In this document: positions 55,239 through 63,933 of the stretch, piece after piece
How the letters are laid out: every line of letters begins with the position of its first letter
Numbering within the stretch: position 1 is the first letter of the stretch
Assembly (NCBI RefSeq): GCF_025949695.1
Contig: NZ_JAPDFL010000001.1
Span: 2,421,501-2,485,500 of the forward strand
Origin: Pararhodobacter zhoushanensis
GTDB taxonomy: Bacteria > Pseudomonadota > Alphaproteobacteria > Rhodobacterales > Rhodobacteraceae
Reading direction: 5' to 3'
DNA length: 64,000 nt
Program-made: the position numbers and the translations under genes
Notes under the pieces: generated by a model
Database searches by the model: none
Told to the model about the DNA's origin: nothing
Seen by the model: the letters and a program-made list of their open reading frames with translations, nothing else

Positions 55239-56525
55239 TCAGTTGCCCATCAATCCCATCAGGCGCGGCAGGAAGAGGGTCAGGTCCGGCAGCCAGACCA
55301 GCAGGCCCAGCACCAGAATTTCAGCGGCGAGAAAGGGCAGCACCGCGCGTGCCAGCCGCCAGTAGTTCAGCCCCGTCACGGTCGAGACCACCAACAGGCA
55401 GCCGCCAAGCGGGGGAGAGATCAGGCCGATGGACAGATTGAAGCACAAAACGATGCCCAGATGAACCGGATCGGCCCCCTGCGCGATGGCCACCGGGGCC
55501 AGCAGCGGCACCAGCAGGGCCAGCGCGACGGGGATATCCAGCACCATCCCCGCCAGCAGGAAGATCACGTTGAGCAGGATCAGGTATTGCAGCGGTCCAA
55601 GGCCCAGTTCGGTCACGCTGGCGGCAATGGCTTCGGGCAGGCGTTCCAGCGCGCCCAGATAGCCCAGTGCCGACACCGCCGCGATCAGCATGAAGATCGA
55701 ACCCGACAGCATCGCCGTGCGTTTCAGGGCTTCCCACAGGGTGGCGATCCCGAAGCGCTCGTAGAAGAACCCGGCCAGCGTGGCGGCGAAGACAGCGACG
55801 GCGGCGGCTTCGGTCGGGGTCATCCAGCCAAAGACGATGCCGCCGACGATGATCACCGGGATCGACAGCGCAGGCAGGGCGCGCAGCAGGGTAGGGAAGA
55901 AGGCGGGCAGTTCCGCGCGGCTCAGGCGCGGATGGCCGTCACGCCAGGCGAAGAACGCGTTCAGCAGCATCAGCGCCCCGGCCAGCAGCAGGCCGGGGAC
56001 GATACCGGCGATGAACAGGGCGGTGACCGAGGTGCCCATCAGTGCACCGTAGAAGATCATGATGATCGAGGGCGGCACAATCGGCCCGATGATCGACGAG
56101 GCCGCCGTGATCGCGCCCGCATAGGGCAGCTTGTAGCCCTGCTCGGTCATCGCCGGGACCAGCGTGTTGGACACTGCCGCGCTGTCGGCCACAGCCGAAC
56201 CCGAGATCCCCGCAAAGAACACCGAGGTCAGCACGTTCACATGCCCCAGCCCGCCCGGCATCCGCCCGACAATGGCCATCGCCAGCCGGATCAGCACCCG
56301 CGTCACGCCGCCCCGGTTCATCACTTCCCCGGCCAGAATGAACAGCGGCATCGCCATCAACGCGAACACGTCGATCTTCGAGAAGATCTGCTGCGGCAGG
56401 ATCGCCAGATAGCGCGTGTTGTCGGTGGCCCAGAAGGTCAGCACCGTTGCCCCGCCGATCACATAGGCAATGGCGAGGCCCGAGGCGAGCAACACAGCAC
56501 CGATCAGGGGGATGATGTACATCAT
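55239..56525 (-). CDS. dctM: TRAP transporter large permease subunit
   Basis: The 428-residue DctM-type protein has about 12 helices. Family segments include MPLFILAGEVMNRGG, FAGISGSAVADSAAVSNTLVPAM, GPIVPPSIIMIFYGALMGTS and LVPLLAPVAIAQGADPVHLGIV with FNLSIGLISPPLGGCL. It drives sodium-coupled import. The start overlaps the stop of the FAD-oxidoreductase gene by 4 bases. Confidence 0.96.
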   Translation of the reverse strand: MMYIIPLIGAVLLASGLAIAYVIGGATVLTFWATDNTRYLAILPQQIFSKIDVFALMAMPLFILAGEVMNRGGVTRVLIRLAMAIVGRMPGGLGHVNVLTSVFFAGISGSAVADSAAVSNTLVPAMTEQGYKLPYAGAITAASSIIGPIVPPSIIMIFYGALMGTSVTALFIAGIVPGLLLAGALMLLNAFFAWRDGHPRLSRAELPAFFPTLLRALPALSIPVIIVGGIVFGWMTPTEAAAVAVFAATLAGFFYERFGIATLWEALKRTAMLSGSIFMLIAAVSALGYLGALERLPEAIAASVTELGLGPLQYLILLNVIFLLAGMVLDIPVALALLVPLLAPVAIAQGADPVHLGIVLCFNLSIGLISPPLGGCLLVVSTVTGLNYWRLARAVLPFLAAEILVLGLLVWLPDLTLFLPRLMGLMGN

Positions 56526-57655
56526 GCGGCAAGCGCCTTGCGAAGGGGAGAGAGGGCCTGAGCGGTAACGCCTTCAGCGGCGACGTCGTCGGGGATCGGC
56601 TGGCCCAGCACCAGCGCGGCAGCGGTGCGCGCCAGCGCCGGGGCGCTCTGAATGCCATAGCCGCCCTGGCCCGCCAGCCAGAAGAACCCCGGCGCGCTTG
56701 GCGCGAACCCGGCGACGGGGGCCTTGTCGGCAACGAAGGACCGCAGACCGGCCCATTTATGCTCGATCCGGCGGACGGGCAGGTCAAAGGCGGTCTGGAT
56801 GCGGTCGATGCAGATGGCGACGTCCAGCTCTTCGGGCTGCGCATCGCAGGGGGGCGAGGGGGTCTCGTCCGCGGGTGACAGCAGCAGCTTTCCGGCATCA
56901 GGGCGCAGGTAGAATTGTTCGGCGATGTCCACCGCCATCGGCCAGTGCTCGACCGTGCAGCCAGCGGGCGGCGAGACCAGCACGGCGGTGCGGCGCTTGG
57001 GCGTCAGGCCAATCGTGCCTGCGCCCGCCATCTCACCCAGCACATCGGCCCATGCCCCGGCCGCATTGATCACGATCTCGGCGCGGATCTCGCCCTGCGG
57101 CGTCTCGATCCGCCAGCCCTGACCGTCCCGTGACAGGCCCGTCACCTCGGTCTTCATCCGCGCCTCGCCCGTTGTGCCCAACTGGCGCAGGTAATGGCGG
57201 TGCAGGGCCTCGACGTCGATGTCGGCCCCGCTTTGATCCAGCAGAACGCCGCCCAGATAGTCGTCTTGCAGGATCGGCAACAGGGCGCGCGCGGCATCGG
57301 GTGAAATCAGGCTGACCGCAGCGCCCAGTTCGGCCTGCATCGCCTCCAGCTCGGCCTGCTGATCGGGGCGCGCCAGAAACAGCACGTCGCGCTGGCGCAG
57401 CAGCGGGTGCGGGCGCTCAGGGGTTGGCGGCGCGTTGAAGGCAGCAATCGAGGCGCGGGTCAGCGCGCGGATCACCGCCGGGCCATAGGTCGGCGCGAAC
57501 AGCGCCGCCGAGCGTCCGGTGGTGTGATACCCGGGCTGCGATTCGCGTTCCACAAGCAGCACATCCTGCCCCGCAAGCGCCAGTTCGGCCGCGACCGAAG
57601 CCCCCGCCATGCCGCCGCCAATCACCACGATTCCCCGCATTTGTGCCGTCACCAT
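56522..57655 (-). CDS. FAD-dependent oxidoreductase, D-amino-acid dehydrogenase-like
   Basis: The 377-residue protein has the FAD motif VVIGGGMAGASVAAELALAGQDVLLVERE and RQPGYHTTGRSAALF-like flavin contacts (here SQPGYHTTGRSAAL), and the C-terminal FFWLAGQGGYGIQSAPALARTAAALV. The HTTGRSAA segment is typical of glycerol-3-phosphate/D-amino-acid-type dehydrogenases that oxidise an amine or hydroxyl. It heads the TRAP operon and is divergent from the XRE-cupin regulator, whose operator candidate lies between. A second ATG at 57640 is possible. Confidence 0.9.
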   Translation of the reverse strand: MVTAQMRGIVVIGGGMAGASVAAELALAGQDVLLVERESQPGYHTTGRSAALFAPTYGPAVIRALTRASIAAFNAPPTPERPHPLLRQRDVLFLARPDQQAELEAMQAELGAAVSLISPDAARALLPILQDDYLGGVLLDQSGADIDVEALHRHYLRQLGTTGEARMKTEVTGLSRDGQGWRIETPQGEIRAEIVINAAGAWADVLGEMAGAGTIGLTPKRRTAVLVSPPAGCTVEHWPMAVDIAEQFYLRPDAGKLLLSPADETPSPPCDAQPEELDVAICIDRIQTAFDLPVRRIEHKWAGLRSFVADKAPVAGFAPSAPGFFWLAGQGGYGIQSAPALARTAAALVLGQPIPDDVAAEGVTAQALSPLRKALAA

Positions 57656-57700
57656 CGTCCAACTTTCCTTGCTTTGGTCAGGACGCTAGCATGAATTTGC

Positions 57701-57728
57701 GTATAGGAAAGAGAAAATTTTCCGATAC
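57701..57728. promoter_or_regulatory. Inverted repeat operator candidate between the FAD operon and XRE-cupin gene
   Basis: GTATAGGAAA at 57701-57710 faces TTTCCGATAC at 57719-57728 with an 8-base spacer; nine of ten positions are symmetric. It is 46 bases from the operon start codon and 45 from the regulator start codon. The position and symmetry fit a dimeric helix-turn-helix repressor controlling both directions. Confidence 0.72.
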
Positions 57729-57772
57729 GAAAAATGATTTGCGCGGCCGTCCGAACCGCCTATGATTGCTGC

Positions 57773-58408
57773 ATGTCGAGCATCAGCCCCATTGCCACTG
57801 CCGAATCGCCAGACAGCCAGCGCGCCGAATTCGGCCGCCGTCTGCATGCGCTGCGCCGGGATCGGGGCTGGACACTGAGTGAGCTTTCCGAACGCTCTGG
57901 GCTGGCCGTTTCCACCATTTCCAAGGCCGAACGCGGGCTGATGTCGCTGACCTATGACCGCATGCTGCAACTGGCGCGCGGCATCGGCGTGGATATGTCC
58001 GAGTTCTTCTCGGCCGAGGGGACGTCCTTTGCCAAGGGCAGTTTCGCCGTGGCCCCCAAGGGCACGTTCCAGCGGCAGGAAACGCCCAATTACGTCTATG
58101 AGATGCTGTTCCCCGAGATCCGCAACAAGGCGATGGTGCCGATGATGGGCTCGCTCAAAGCGCATGATCTGGTCGATTTCGAGGATTTCGTGCGCCATCC
58201 GGGGCAGGAGTTTCTGCTGGTGCTGGAGGGCGCGGTGACCGTGTTTGCCGAGGGCAAGGCCCCGGTCACGCTGCGGCAGGGTGACAGCCTCTATTTCGAC
58301 AGCGCACGGGGGCATCTATATGCCTCGGCAGGGGCGGTCGATGCGCGGATTCTGGTCGTGTGCACCGAACTGAGTACCGACGCCGACGGACTGGCCGTCG
58401 CGCGCTAA
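57773..58408 (+). CDS. XRE-family regulator with C-terminal cupin sensor domain
   Basis: The ATG at 57773 gives 211 residues; the frame is open 13 codons further 5', but that would run into the operator region. The helix-turn-helix is GWTLSELSERSGLAVSTISKAERGLMSLTYDRMLQLA, and the cupin domain includes GQEFLLVLEGAVTVF and LRQGDSLYFDSARGHLYAS. XRE-cupin proteins usually repress a divergent catabolic operon until a small molecule binds the cupin barrel. Here that operon is the FAD oxidase-TRAP-M81 operon. Confidence 0.9.
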   Translation: MSSISPIATAESPDSQRAEFGRRLHALRRDRGWTLSELSERSGLAVSTISKAERGLMSLTYDRMLQLARGIGVDMSEFFSAEGTSFAKGSFAVAPKGTFQRQETPNYVYEMLFPEIRNKAMVPMMGSLKAHDLVDFEDFVRHPGQEFLLVLEGAVTVFAEGKAPVTLRQGDSLYFDSARGHLYASAGAVDARILVVCTELSTDADGLAVAR

Positions 58409-58451
58409 GCTGTGACTGGTGCTGTCCGTGCGCGTCGGCTACCAAAGCGCC

Positions 58452-59114
58452 ATGCACCGGAACCTGTCCCCTTTTGCCTGTGTCGCGTTGTTGGGCCTTG
58501 CCCCGCTGCGCGCCGTGGCGCACCCGCACGAGTTCATCGACACCACGCTGACCCTGCGCGTCGACGCGGGCGGCGCTCTGGCGGCGGTGGGGTTTGTCTG
58601 GGCGTGGGACGATTTCACCTCGATGCTGATTCTCGCCGATCAGGGAATGGACGGCGATGGTGACGGGGTGCTCGGCGATGATGAGATCGCGGCGCTGAGC
58701 GACCTTTATTCCCACTGGCCACCCGAATTTGACGGTCATTTCTATCTGCATCACGCCAACACTCCGGTGGCGCTGGGCGGCCCGCAAGGGGTTCAGGCGG
58801 CGTATCGCGACGGGCAACTGATCGTGTCGTTCGAGCGGGCCTTGGTCGCGCCGGTGGCCGCCGACAGCCTGACGCTGCAGGTCTACGATCCCAGCTATTA
58901 CAGCTTTTACGCCCTGACCGGCGCGCCGGTGATCGAGGGGCGCAGCGATTGTCGGATCGCCACGCAGGCGCCCGATGTCGAGGCGGCGCAGCAACTTTAT
59001 GAGCAGGCGATGGGCAGTCTGACCGAAGCCGATCTGATGTCGGGTGCGAATGAACCGCAGGTCGGCGGCGCCTTTGCCGATACCGTGAGCATCACATGCG
59101 CCGCACAGCCCTGA
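58452..59114 (+). CDS. DUF1007 periplasmic protein
   Basis: The ATG at 58452 gives 220 residues with a signal peptide ending AVA-HPHEF. The mature N-terminus HPHEFIDTTLTLRVD is the DUF1007 hallmark, a probable metal site. An EF-hand-like loop, DQGMDGDGDGVLGDDEIAALS, and Tyr-rich DPSYYSFYAL follow. DUF1007 proteins are usually paired with NicO/RcnA-type permeases in zinc, nickel or cobalt handling, and that gene overlaps this one by 19 bases. Confidence 0.88.
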   Translation: MHRNLSPFACVALLGLAPLRAVAHPHEFIDTTLTLRVDAGGALAAVGFVWAWDDFTSMLILADQGMDGDGDGVLGDDEIAALSDLYSHWPPEFDGHFYLHHANTPVALGGPQGVQAAYRDGQLIVSFERALVAPVAADSLTLQVYDPSYYSFYALTGAPVIEGRSDCRIATQAPDVEAAQQLYEQAMGSLTEADLMSGANEPQVGGAFADTVSITCAAQP

Positions 59115-59974
59115 TTGCCCTGATCGTTGTTGCGGTTCTGGCCGTGGTTCTGGTCGCTTCGGGCGCGCCCGGCTGGCTGGCCGGACGCGCGATCGTCTGG
59201 CAGCGCGAGGCACAGGATGCGCTGGCAGGGGCCTTGCGCGCGCTGCGCGCGGGCCAGCCGGGCGCGGTCACCGGCTTTCTGGCGCTGTGCTTTGCGCACG
59301 GGTTTCTGCACGCGGTCGGGCCGGGCCATGGCAAGGCGGTCATGGCGGCCTACGGCGCGGCCTCGGGCGCGTCGTTGCGCTGGCTGGCGCTGATCGCGGC
59401 GCTGTCGAGCCTTTCGCAAGCGGCGGTGGCGGTGTTGGCGGTCTACGCCGGGGTCTGGCTGCTGGGCGGCGCGCGTGACCGGGTCGAGGGGCTGGCAGCG
59501 GTCATCGAGCCTGCCTCTTTCGCGGTGATCGGCCTGCTGGGGCTGATGCTGGTCTGGCGCGGGCTGCGGCGGTTGCGCGCGCCGGTGCACGACCATCACC
59601 ACCATCACGACGCGCAGTGCGGCCATTCCCATGGCCCCGACCCTCAGGCGGTGCTGGCCGCGCAAAGCTGGCGCGAGGCGGTGGTGCTGATCGTCGGCAT
59701 CGCGCTCAGACCCTGCACCAGCGCGCTGTTCCTGCTGATCCTGACCTGGCGGCTGGATCTGGATGCGATGGGGATCATCGGCGCGTTCGTGATGGGGCTG
59801 GGCACGATGATGGTGACGCTGTTCGCCGCGGTGTCCTCGGCGCTGATGCGGCGCGGGATCGTGCTGGCGCTGCCGCAGGGGCGCGGGATGGGGCAGGCGC
59901 TGAGCGTCCTCGAACTGGCCATCGGCGCGGCAGTGGCGCTGCTGGCGGGACTGGCGCTGCTGCGGATGCTGTGA
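59096..59974 (+). CDS. NicO/RcnA-type nickel-cobalt transporter
   Basis: The 292-residue protein has about seven helices. The first metal motif is FAHGFLHAVGPGHGKAVMAAYGA (HxxxxxxGPGHGK), and a second conserved segment is GIALRPCTSALFLLIL. A cytosolic loop at about residues 164-182 is His-rich, with DHHHHHDAQCGHSHG, as in RcnA. The family exports or imports nickel and cobalt. With DUF1007 as partner, zinc is also possible. Confidence 0.9.
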   Translation: MRRTALIALIVVAVLAVVLVASGAPGWLAGRAIVWQREAQDALAGALRALRAGQPGAVTGFLALCFAHGFLHAVGPGHGKAVMAAYGAASGASLRWLALIAALSSLSQAAVAVLAVYAGVWLLGGARDRVEGLAAVIEPASFAVIGLLGLMLVWRGLRRLRAPVHDHHHHHDAQCGHSHGPDPQAVLAAQSWREAVVLIVGIALRPCTSALFLLILTWRLDLDAMGIIGAFVMGLGTMMVTLFAAVSSALMRRGIVLALPQGRGMGQALSVLELAIGAAVALLAGLALLRML

Positions 59975-60029
59975 CGCGGATCAGAGGGGTCTCGCCCGCG
60001 GCGCCAAGTGGCCAACGGGCGAGGAACGC

Positions 60030-60104
60030 TTAGCGCAAGCCGAAAAAGCTCAGGATAAACAACACAACGACGACAAGGCCGACGATATAGATGATTCGGT
60101 TCAT
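60030..60104 (-). CDS. 24-residue single-helix membrane microprotein
   Basis: This frame runs from ATG at 60104 to TAA and encodes 24 residues: MNRIIYIVGL at the start, a Val/Leu/Phe-rich core and the end FFGLR. It is almost entirely one membrane helix with an Arg at each end. AGAGGG lies six bases upstream. Short proteins of this type, beginning MNRIIYIVG, are common in Rhodobacterales. No function is known. Confidence 0.7.
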   Translation of the reverse strand: MNRIIYIVGLVVVVLFILSFFGLR

Positions 60105-60217
60105 GGCAGCCCTCTGCGATCTGACATTGGCCGTTGGTGACCAACAGGGGGCTATGTAGCGTGCGACGGGGGTTCGGCGACCGCGACGCCGAGTTTTGTC
60201 GCGCCCGTCAGCGGTGA

Positions 60218-60718
60218 TCAGCGCAGCCCGAGCATCCGGTGCAGCAGGACGACAAGCTGCTGCGCGTCCTCGGGCGTTAAGTTTTTGGCAAGACCTGCCT
60301 GATACGCCGGAGTCAGCGCGGCGGCTTGGGCAACCATCGCGCGGCCCTCGGGGGTCAGATACAGACCAAAGGCGCGCCGGTCCTCAGCCGACCGGATGCG
60401 TTCGAGCAATCCTTTGCGCTCGCTGCGCTTGGCCAGATCGCTGAAGGTGTTGGCGTCAAAGCCGACGGCCTCGGCCAGCTCTGTCTGGCTTGAGCCGGGC
60501 TTGCGGTTGATGGCAAACAGCAGCGCCAGTTGGCGCGAGGTGACTTCAAGGCCGGGATAGGCGGCAGGAAAGGCGGATTCGGCGGCAAAATGCGCGCGGC
60601 GCAGCAGATGCGAGAGAAGTTCATGAACTTCAAACGGAACGGGGATGCGCGCATCCTCGGGGGCGGGTTTGACAGTCGGAGCGGGCATTGGCGGGGCGGG
60701 TATTGGTGGGGCGGTCAT
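60218..60718 (-). CDS. MarR-family transcriptional regulator
   Basis: The winged helix is clear: GLEVTSRQLALLFAINRKPGSSQTELAEAVGFDANTFSDLAKRSERKGLLERIRSAEDRRAFGLYLTPEG. The start at 60718 gives 166 residues, typical for MarR. A Pro/Ala-rich N-terminus (MTAPPIPAPPMPAP) results from a short repeat. The frame continues upstream (ATG at 60844, 208 residues) and merges with the tail of a truncated hydrolase, so the real start is uncertain. Confidence 0.8.
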   Translation of the reverse strand: MTAPPIPAPPMPAPTVKPAPEDARIPVPFEVHELLSHLLRRAHFAAESAFPAAYPGLEVTSRQLALLFAINRKPGSSQTELAEAVGFDANTFSDLAKRSERKGLLERIRSAEDRRAFGLYLTPEGRAMVAQAAALTPAYQAGLAKNLTPEDAQQLVVLLHRMLGLR

Positions 60719-60869
60719 TGGCGGGGCCGTCCTAAGGTTGCGCGGTTCTTTCGGGATAAGCGACACGAGGGTCTTGAACAATGGGCTGTCAGGATCGGCC
60801 AGATCCAGCGCGGCATCAAAATAATCGCGGCCGGGGAGTTTCATCAGTCTCGCATTGCTCCTGACGTGC

Positions 60870-61392
60870 TGGAGAGCGCGGGACTGGGTGGCAAAGCCGG
60901 CAACCATCAGCATCGCCGCCAGATGCCCGCCCGCCGAGATGCCGGTGACGATGATGCGGCTGCGGTCGATGCCAAGAGCCTGCGCAATGTGCCACAGATA
61001 GGCGAGCGCCGCGCGGCACTGGCGGGTGATCTCGACCAGCGAGGCGTTAGGGAGCGCGTGGCCGAGCGTGGCAACGCGGATGCCCGCCCGACCAGTCCAA
61101 GGGCGGGACAGCGCGACTCGGCCCGCGACCGGGCGCGCCAACAGCCGCCGTGGATATACACCACCAGCGGGCAGCCGGGGCCAGCCGGGAACAGGTCCAG
61201 GCACTGGCCGCTGGCGGGATCATAGCACAGACCGGCCTGCACCGGCCGCGTTGCCAGTGCCCGATCCGAGGCATCGCGAGACGCCGTCATGCGCTGTGCG
61301 AACACCGTCAGGCCGCCATACGTGACCGGGTAATAGGCAGCGTTCAGCGCGTCGCCATCGAGGCTTGCCTCAAGGTCGGGCTGGGCCTTCAC
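60870..61392 (-). pseudogene. Truncated and frameshifted alpha/beta-hydrolase (kynurenine formamidase-like)
   Basis: The N-terminal part (DALNAAYYPVTYGGLTVFAQRM, then CPLVVYIHGGCWRA with the oxyanion HGG) is in one frame from 61392. Near 61095 the frame shifts; GIRVATLGHALPNASLVEITRQCRAALAYLWHIA and the nucleophile VTGISAGGHLAAMLM follow in the MarR frame. Homology stops shortly after, before the catalytic Asp and His. The start overlaps the upstream dehydrogenase stop by 4 bases, so it was once the last gene of that operon. Confidence 0.75.
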
Positions 61393-62195
61393 GCGAAGCT
61401 TAACCCCGGCTGCGCGACACCGGCGGCGCGCAGCATAGAGCCGACTTGCGCTGCCAGCATCTCGGTGCCCGAGACGCCGACCACCGGCTGAACCTTGCGC
61501 GACTGGTGCAGCGAGCCGTCCTTGCCCACCGCGCGGACCTCGGCGATGGCCACGGTGAGCGACGGGTCGGCGATCAGCACGGCACGGCAGCGGTCCAGCC
61601 CTACGGTGGCCAGCGCGCAGGTGGTCATCGTATTGACATTGCGGGGAAACAGCGCCGCAATCCCGCGAACCGGGCCGTCATAGACGACTGTCTGCGTGGT
61701 GATCAGCGCAGGATTGATGTCGGTGTCGGTGAAGTCGATATTGGCCGGGTTCTTGCGGAAGGTGATGGTCACCTCCTGCCACATCTCGCGCATCTCGACG
61801 AGGTTATCGAGCCCGATCAGTGCCCCATGCGGAATGATGATGCGCCGGCCCTGCGCCTTGGCCAGCGCGACCAGCCGCGCTTCGGTTGCGGCATCGGCGA
61901 AGGCGTTGACCGACAGCGGCAGGTAATCCGCCGCGCGCAGGATGGCCGCGCCATGGATCACGCTGACGGCGGGGTGGGCGCATTCGACCACCAGATCGGG
62001 CTGGCGGCTGGCCAGCATGTCCAGATCGTCCAGCGGCAGGTCGGCAGGCAGCCCGGCCAGCTTGGTCTTGTCGCGGTTCCACACGAAAGCCAGCTCAAGG
62101 TTCCAGTCGGGCGTGTCCCGGATCAGGCGGCACAGTTCGCGGCCAATAAACCCGTAACCGGCCACCCCGATCCGGGTTTTCTGCGAGGGCGTCAT
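61389..62195 (-). CDS. L-aspartate dehydrogenase-like protein (NadX/DUF108 family)
   Basis: The 268-residue protein has the Rossmann motif RIGVAGYGFIGRELCRLI, DLVVECAHPAVSV, the IPHGALIGLDNL loop and the catalytic-domain segments FPRNVNTMTTCALATVGLDRCRAVLIADPSL. These fit aspartate dehydrogenase and related amino-acid dehydrogenases; NadX-type enzymes feed NAD synthesis from aspartate. Since it follows an ABC importer and precedes a hydrolase remnant rather than nadA or nadC, a catabolic amino-acid role is as likely. Confidence 0.82.
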   Translation of the reverse strand: MTPSQKTRIGVAGYGFIGRELCRLIRDTPDWNLELAFVWNRDKTKLAGLPADLPLDDLDMLASRQPDLVVECAHPAVSVIHGAAILRAADYLPLSVNAFADAATEARLVALAKAQGRRIIIPHGALIGLDNLVEMREMWQEVTITFRKNPANIDFTDTDINPALITTQTVVYDGPVRGIAALFPRNVNTMTTCALATVGLDRCRAVLIADPSLTVAIAEVRAVGKDGSLHQSRKVQPVVGVSGTEMLAAQVGSMLRAAGVAQPGLSFA

Positions 62196-62225
62196 ACATC
62201 TTTCCTTAATTTTGCGGTGGCAGAC

Positions 62226-63122
62226 TTACAGCCCGGCCCCCGAGACTTTGCGACCGATCAGCACCGGCCAGCCGATGGTGAGCAGAACGAACAGGCCCGT
62301 GACCAGTTTCAGGTCCGACGGGTTCAGACCCAGCGCCAGCGCGAGCGAGGCAAGCTGATAATAGACCACCGCCCCCACGACGGGGGCCGCGATCTGGCGC
62401 AGCAGGGTGCGGCGTCCGGTGATCGCCTCGCCGATGATGACCGAGGCGAGGCCGTTTACCAGCATGCCCACGCCCATGCCGACATCGGCATAGCCCTGCG
62501 ATTGCGCCATCAACGCCCCGGCCAGCGCGCTGATGCCCGACGCAAGGCCGAGGCCCCCGGCGGTATAGAGCACCAGATTGACCCCCAGCGCCGGGGCCAG
62601 TTGCGGGTTCGCGCCGATGCCGCGCAGGCCCAGCCCCAAGTCGGTCTGCAAGACCCACCAGAGCGCCAGCACCAGCGCGACAGCCAGCGCGGCGGCGACG
62701 GTGATCTGCAACGGCAGGCTGCGCAGGATGCCGGGGCTGATCCAGTCATAGAGCGTCTCGATGCCGAAGATCGGTGCGTTCGGGCGGCCCAGAATACGCA
62801 GGTTGATGCTCCACAGCATTGTCACGGTCAGGATCCCGGCAAGCAGGGAATGGACCTTGAATTTCAGATGGATCATCGCCGTGGTCATCCCGGCAAGGAA
62901 GCCCGCAATCACCGCGCAAGCCGTGGCGATGAACGGGTGTGCCCCGGCGCTGAGCAGGGCGGCGGCGACGGCGGCGGCCAGTGGGAAGACGCCCTCGGAC
63001 GACAGATCAGGGACCGAAAGGATGCGGAACGGGATCATGATCGCCAGCGCGATCAGCGCATAGGTCAGACCCTGAACCAGCGTGACGGGGACAAGATTCC
63101 AGAACAGCTGCAGGATATCCAT
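62226..63122 (-). CDS. ABC importer permease (uncharacterised COG4120-like)
   Basis: The ATG at 63122 follows GAGGAGAG, so the longer frame to 63167 is not needed. The 298-residue protein has about nine helices: LVQGLTYALIALAIMIPFRILSVPDLSSEGVFPLAAAVAA at the start, SLLAGILTVTMLWSINLRILG in the middle and GMLVNGLASVIIGEAITG later. It belongs to the permease family paired with TrpX-type binding proteins that import aromatic amino acids in some Gram-positives; the substrate here is unknown. Confidence 0.88.
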   Translation of the reverse strand: MDILQLFWNLVPVTLVQGLTYALIALAIMIPFRILSVPDLSSEGVFPLAAAVAAALLSAGAHPFIATACAVIAGFLAGMTTAMIHLKFKVHSLLAGILTVTMLWSINLRILGRPNAPIFGIETLYDWISPGILRSLPLQITVAAALAVALVLALWWVLQTDLGLGLRGIGANPQLAPALGVNLVLYTAGGLGLASGISALAGALMAQSQGYADVGMGVGMLVNGLASVIIGEAITGRRTLLRQIAAPVVGAVVYYQLASLALALGLNPSDLKLVTGLFVLLTIGWPVLIGRKVSGAGL

Positions 63123-63132
63123 CACTCTCTCC

Positions 63133-63933
63133 TCATGCGCGCAGCAGTTGGTCGTCACTGGCGCCAAAGCGCTGCACCAGCGCCTCGACCGTCAGCCCGG
63201 CCTTGGCCTGCGCATCCAGATCCAGCCGCACCTGACCCGCGTTCAGCGCCAGCAGACGGTTCCCGGTGTCGAGGGCGTGTTGCATGTTGTGGGTGATCAT
63301 CAGCGTGGTCAGCCCGCCCTCATCGACGATGCGGCGAGTGGCCTGCATGACCAGCTCGGCAGTGCCGGGGTCGAGCGCGGCGGTGTGTTCGTCGAGCAGC
63401 AGCAGCCGGGGCTTTTGCATCGCGGCCATGAGCAGCGCCAGAACCTGCCGTTGCCCGCCCGACAGCTTGCCCGCGAGCACGGCCATCCGGGTTTCCAGCC
63501 CCAGTCCGAAGGGCGCAAGCAGGTCGCCAAACCGCTCGCGGTTGCCGCGTCCCAGCGCCAGCCGGAAGCCGCGCCGCAGGCCGCGACGTTGCGCGAGCGC
63601 GAGGTTTTCCTCGATCGACAGGGCCGGGGCCGTGCCCAACATCGGGTCTTGAAACACCCGCCCGATAAAACCCGCGCGTCGGTGGACCGGCAGGTCGGTG
63701 ACGTCCTGCGCGCCGAACAGCACGCGCCCGCTGTCCGGCTGCAGCGCGCCCGAGATGGCGTTGAGCATGGTGCTCTTGCCCGCGCCGTTCGAGCCGATGA
63801 CAACGGCGAAATCGCCCTCATTCATGCGCAGGCTCAGCCCGTCCAGCGCGACCCTTTCATCCGGGGTGCCCGGATGAAAGGTGAGGCGCAGCGCGTCGAG
63901 GGTCAGGGCGGGGCGGGCGTCAGTCGACGACAC
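63133..63933 (-). CDS. ABC importer ATP-binding protein
   Basis: The start is a GTG at 63933 that overlaps the preceding stop by 14 bases. The 266-residue ATPase has Walker A GSNGAGKSTMLNAISG, Q-loop region GRVFQDPMLGTAP, signature KLSGGQRQVLALLMA, Walker B LLLLDEHTAALDP and switch His in MITHNMQHAL. Typical of COG1101, the partner of COG4120 permeases. Confidence 0.95.
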   Translation of the reverse strand: MSSTDARPALTLDALRLTFHPGTPDERVALDGLSLRMNEGDFAVVIGSNGAGKSTMLNAISGALQPDSGRVLFGAQDVTDLPVHRRAGFIGRVFQDPMLGTAPALSIEENLALAQRRGLRRGFRLALGRGNRERFGDLLAPFGLGLETRMAVLAGKLSGGQRQVLALLMAAMQKPRLLLLDEHTAALDPGTAELVMQATRRIVDEGGLTTLMITHNMQHALDTGNRLLALNAGQVRLDLDAQAKAGLTVEALVQRFGASDDQLLRA

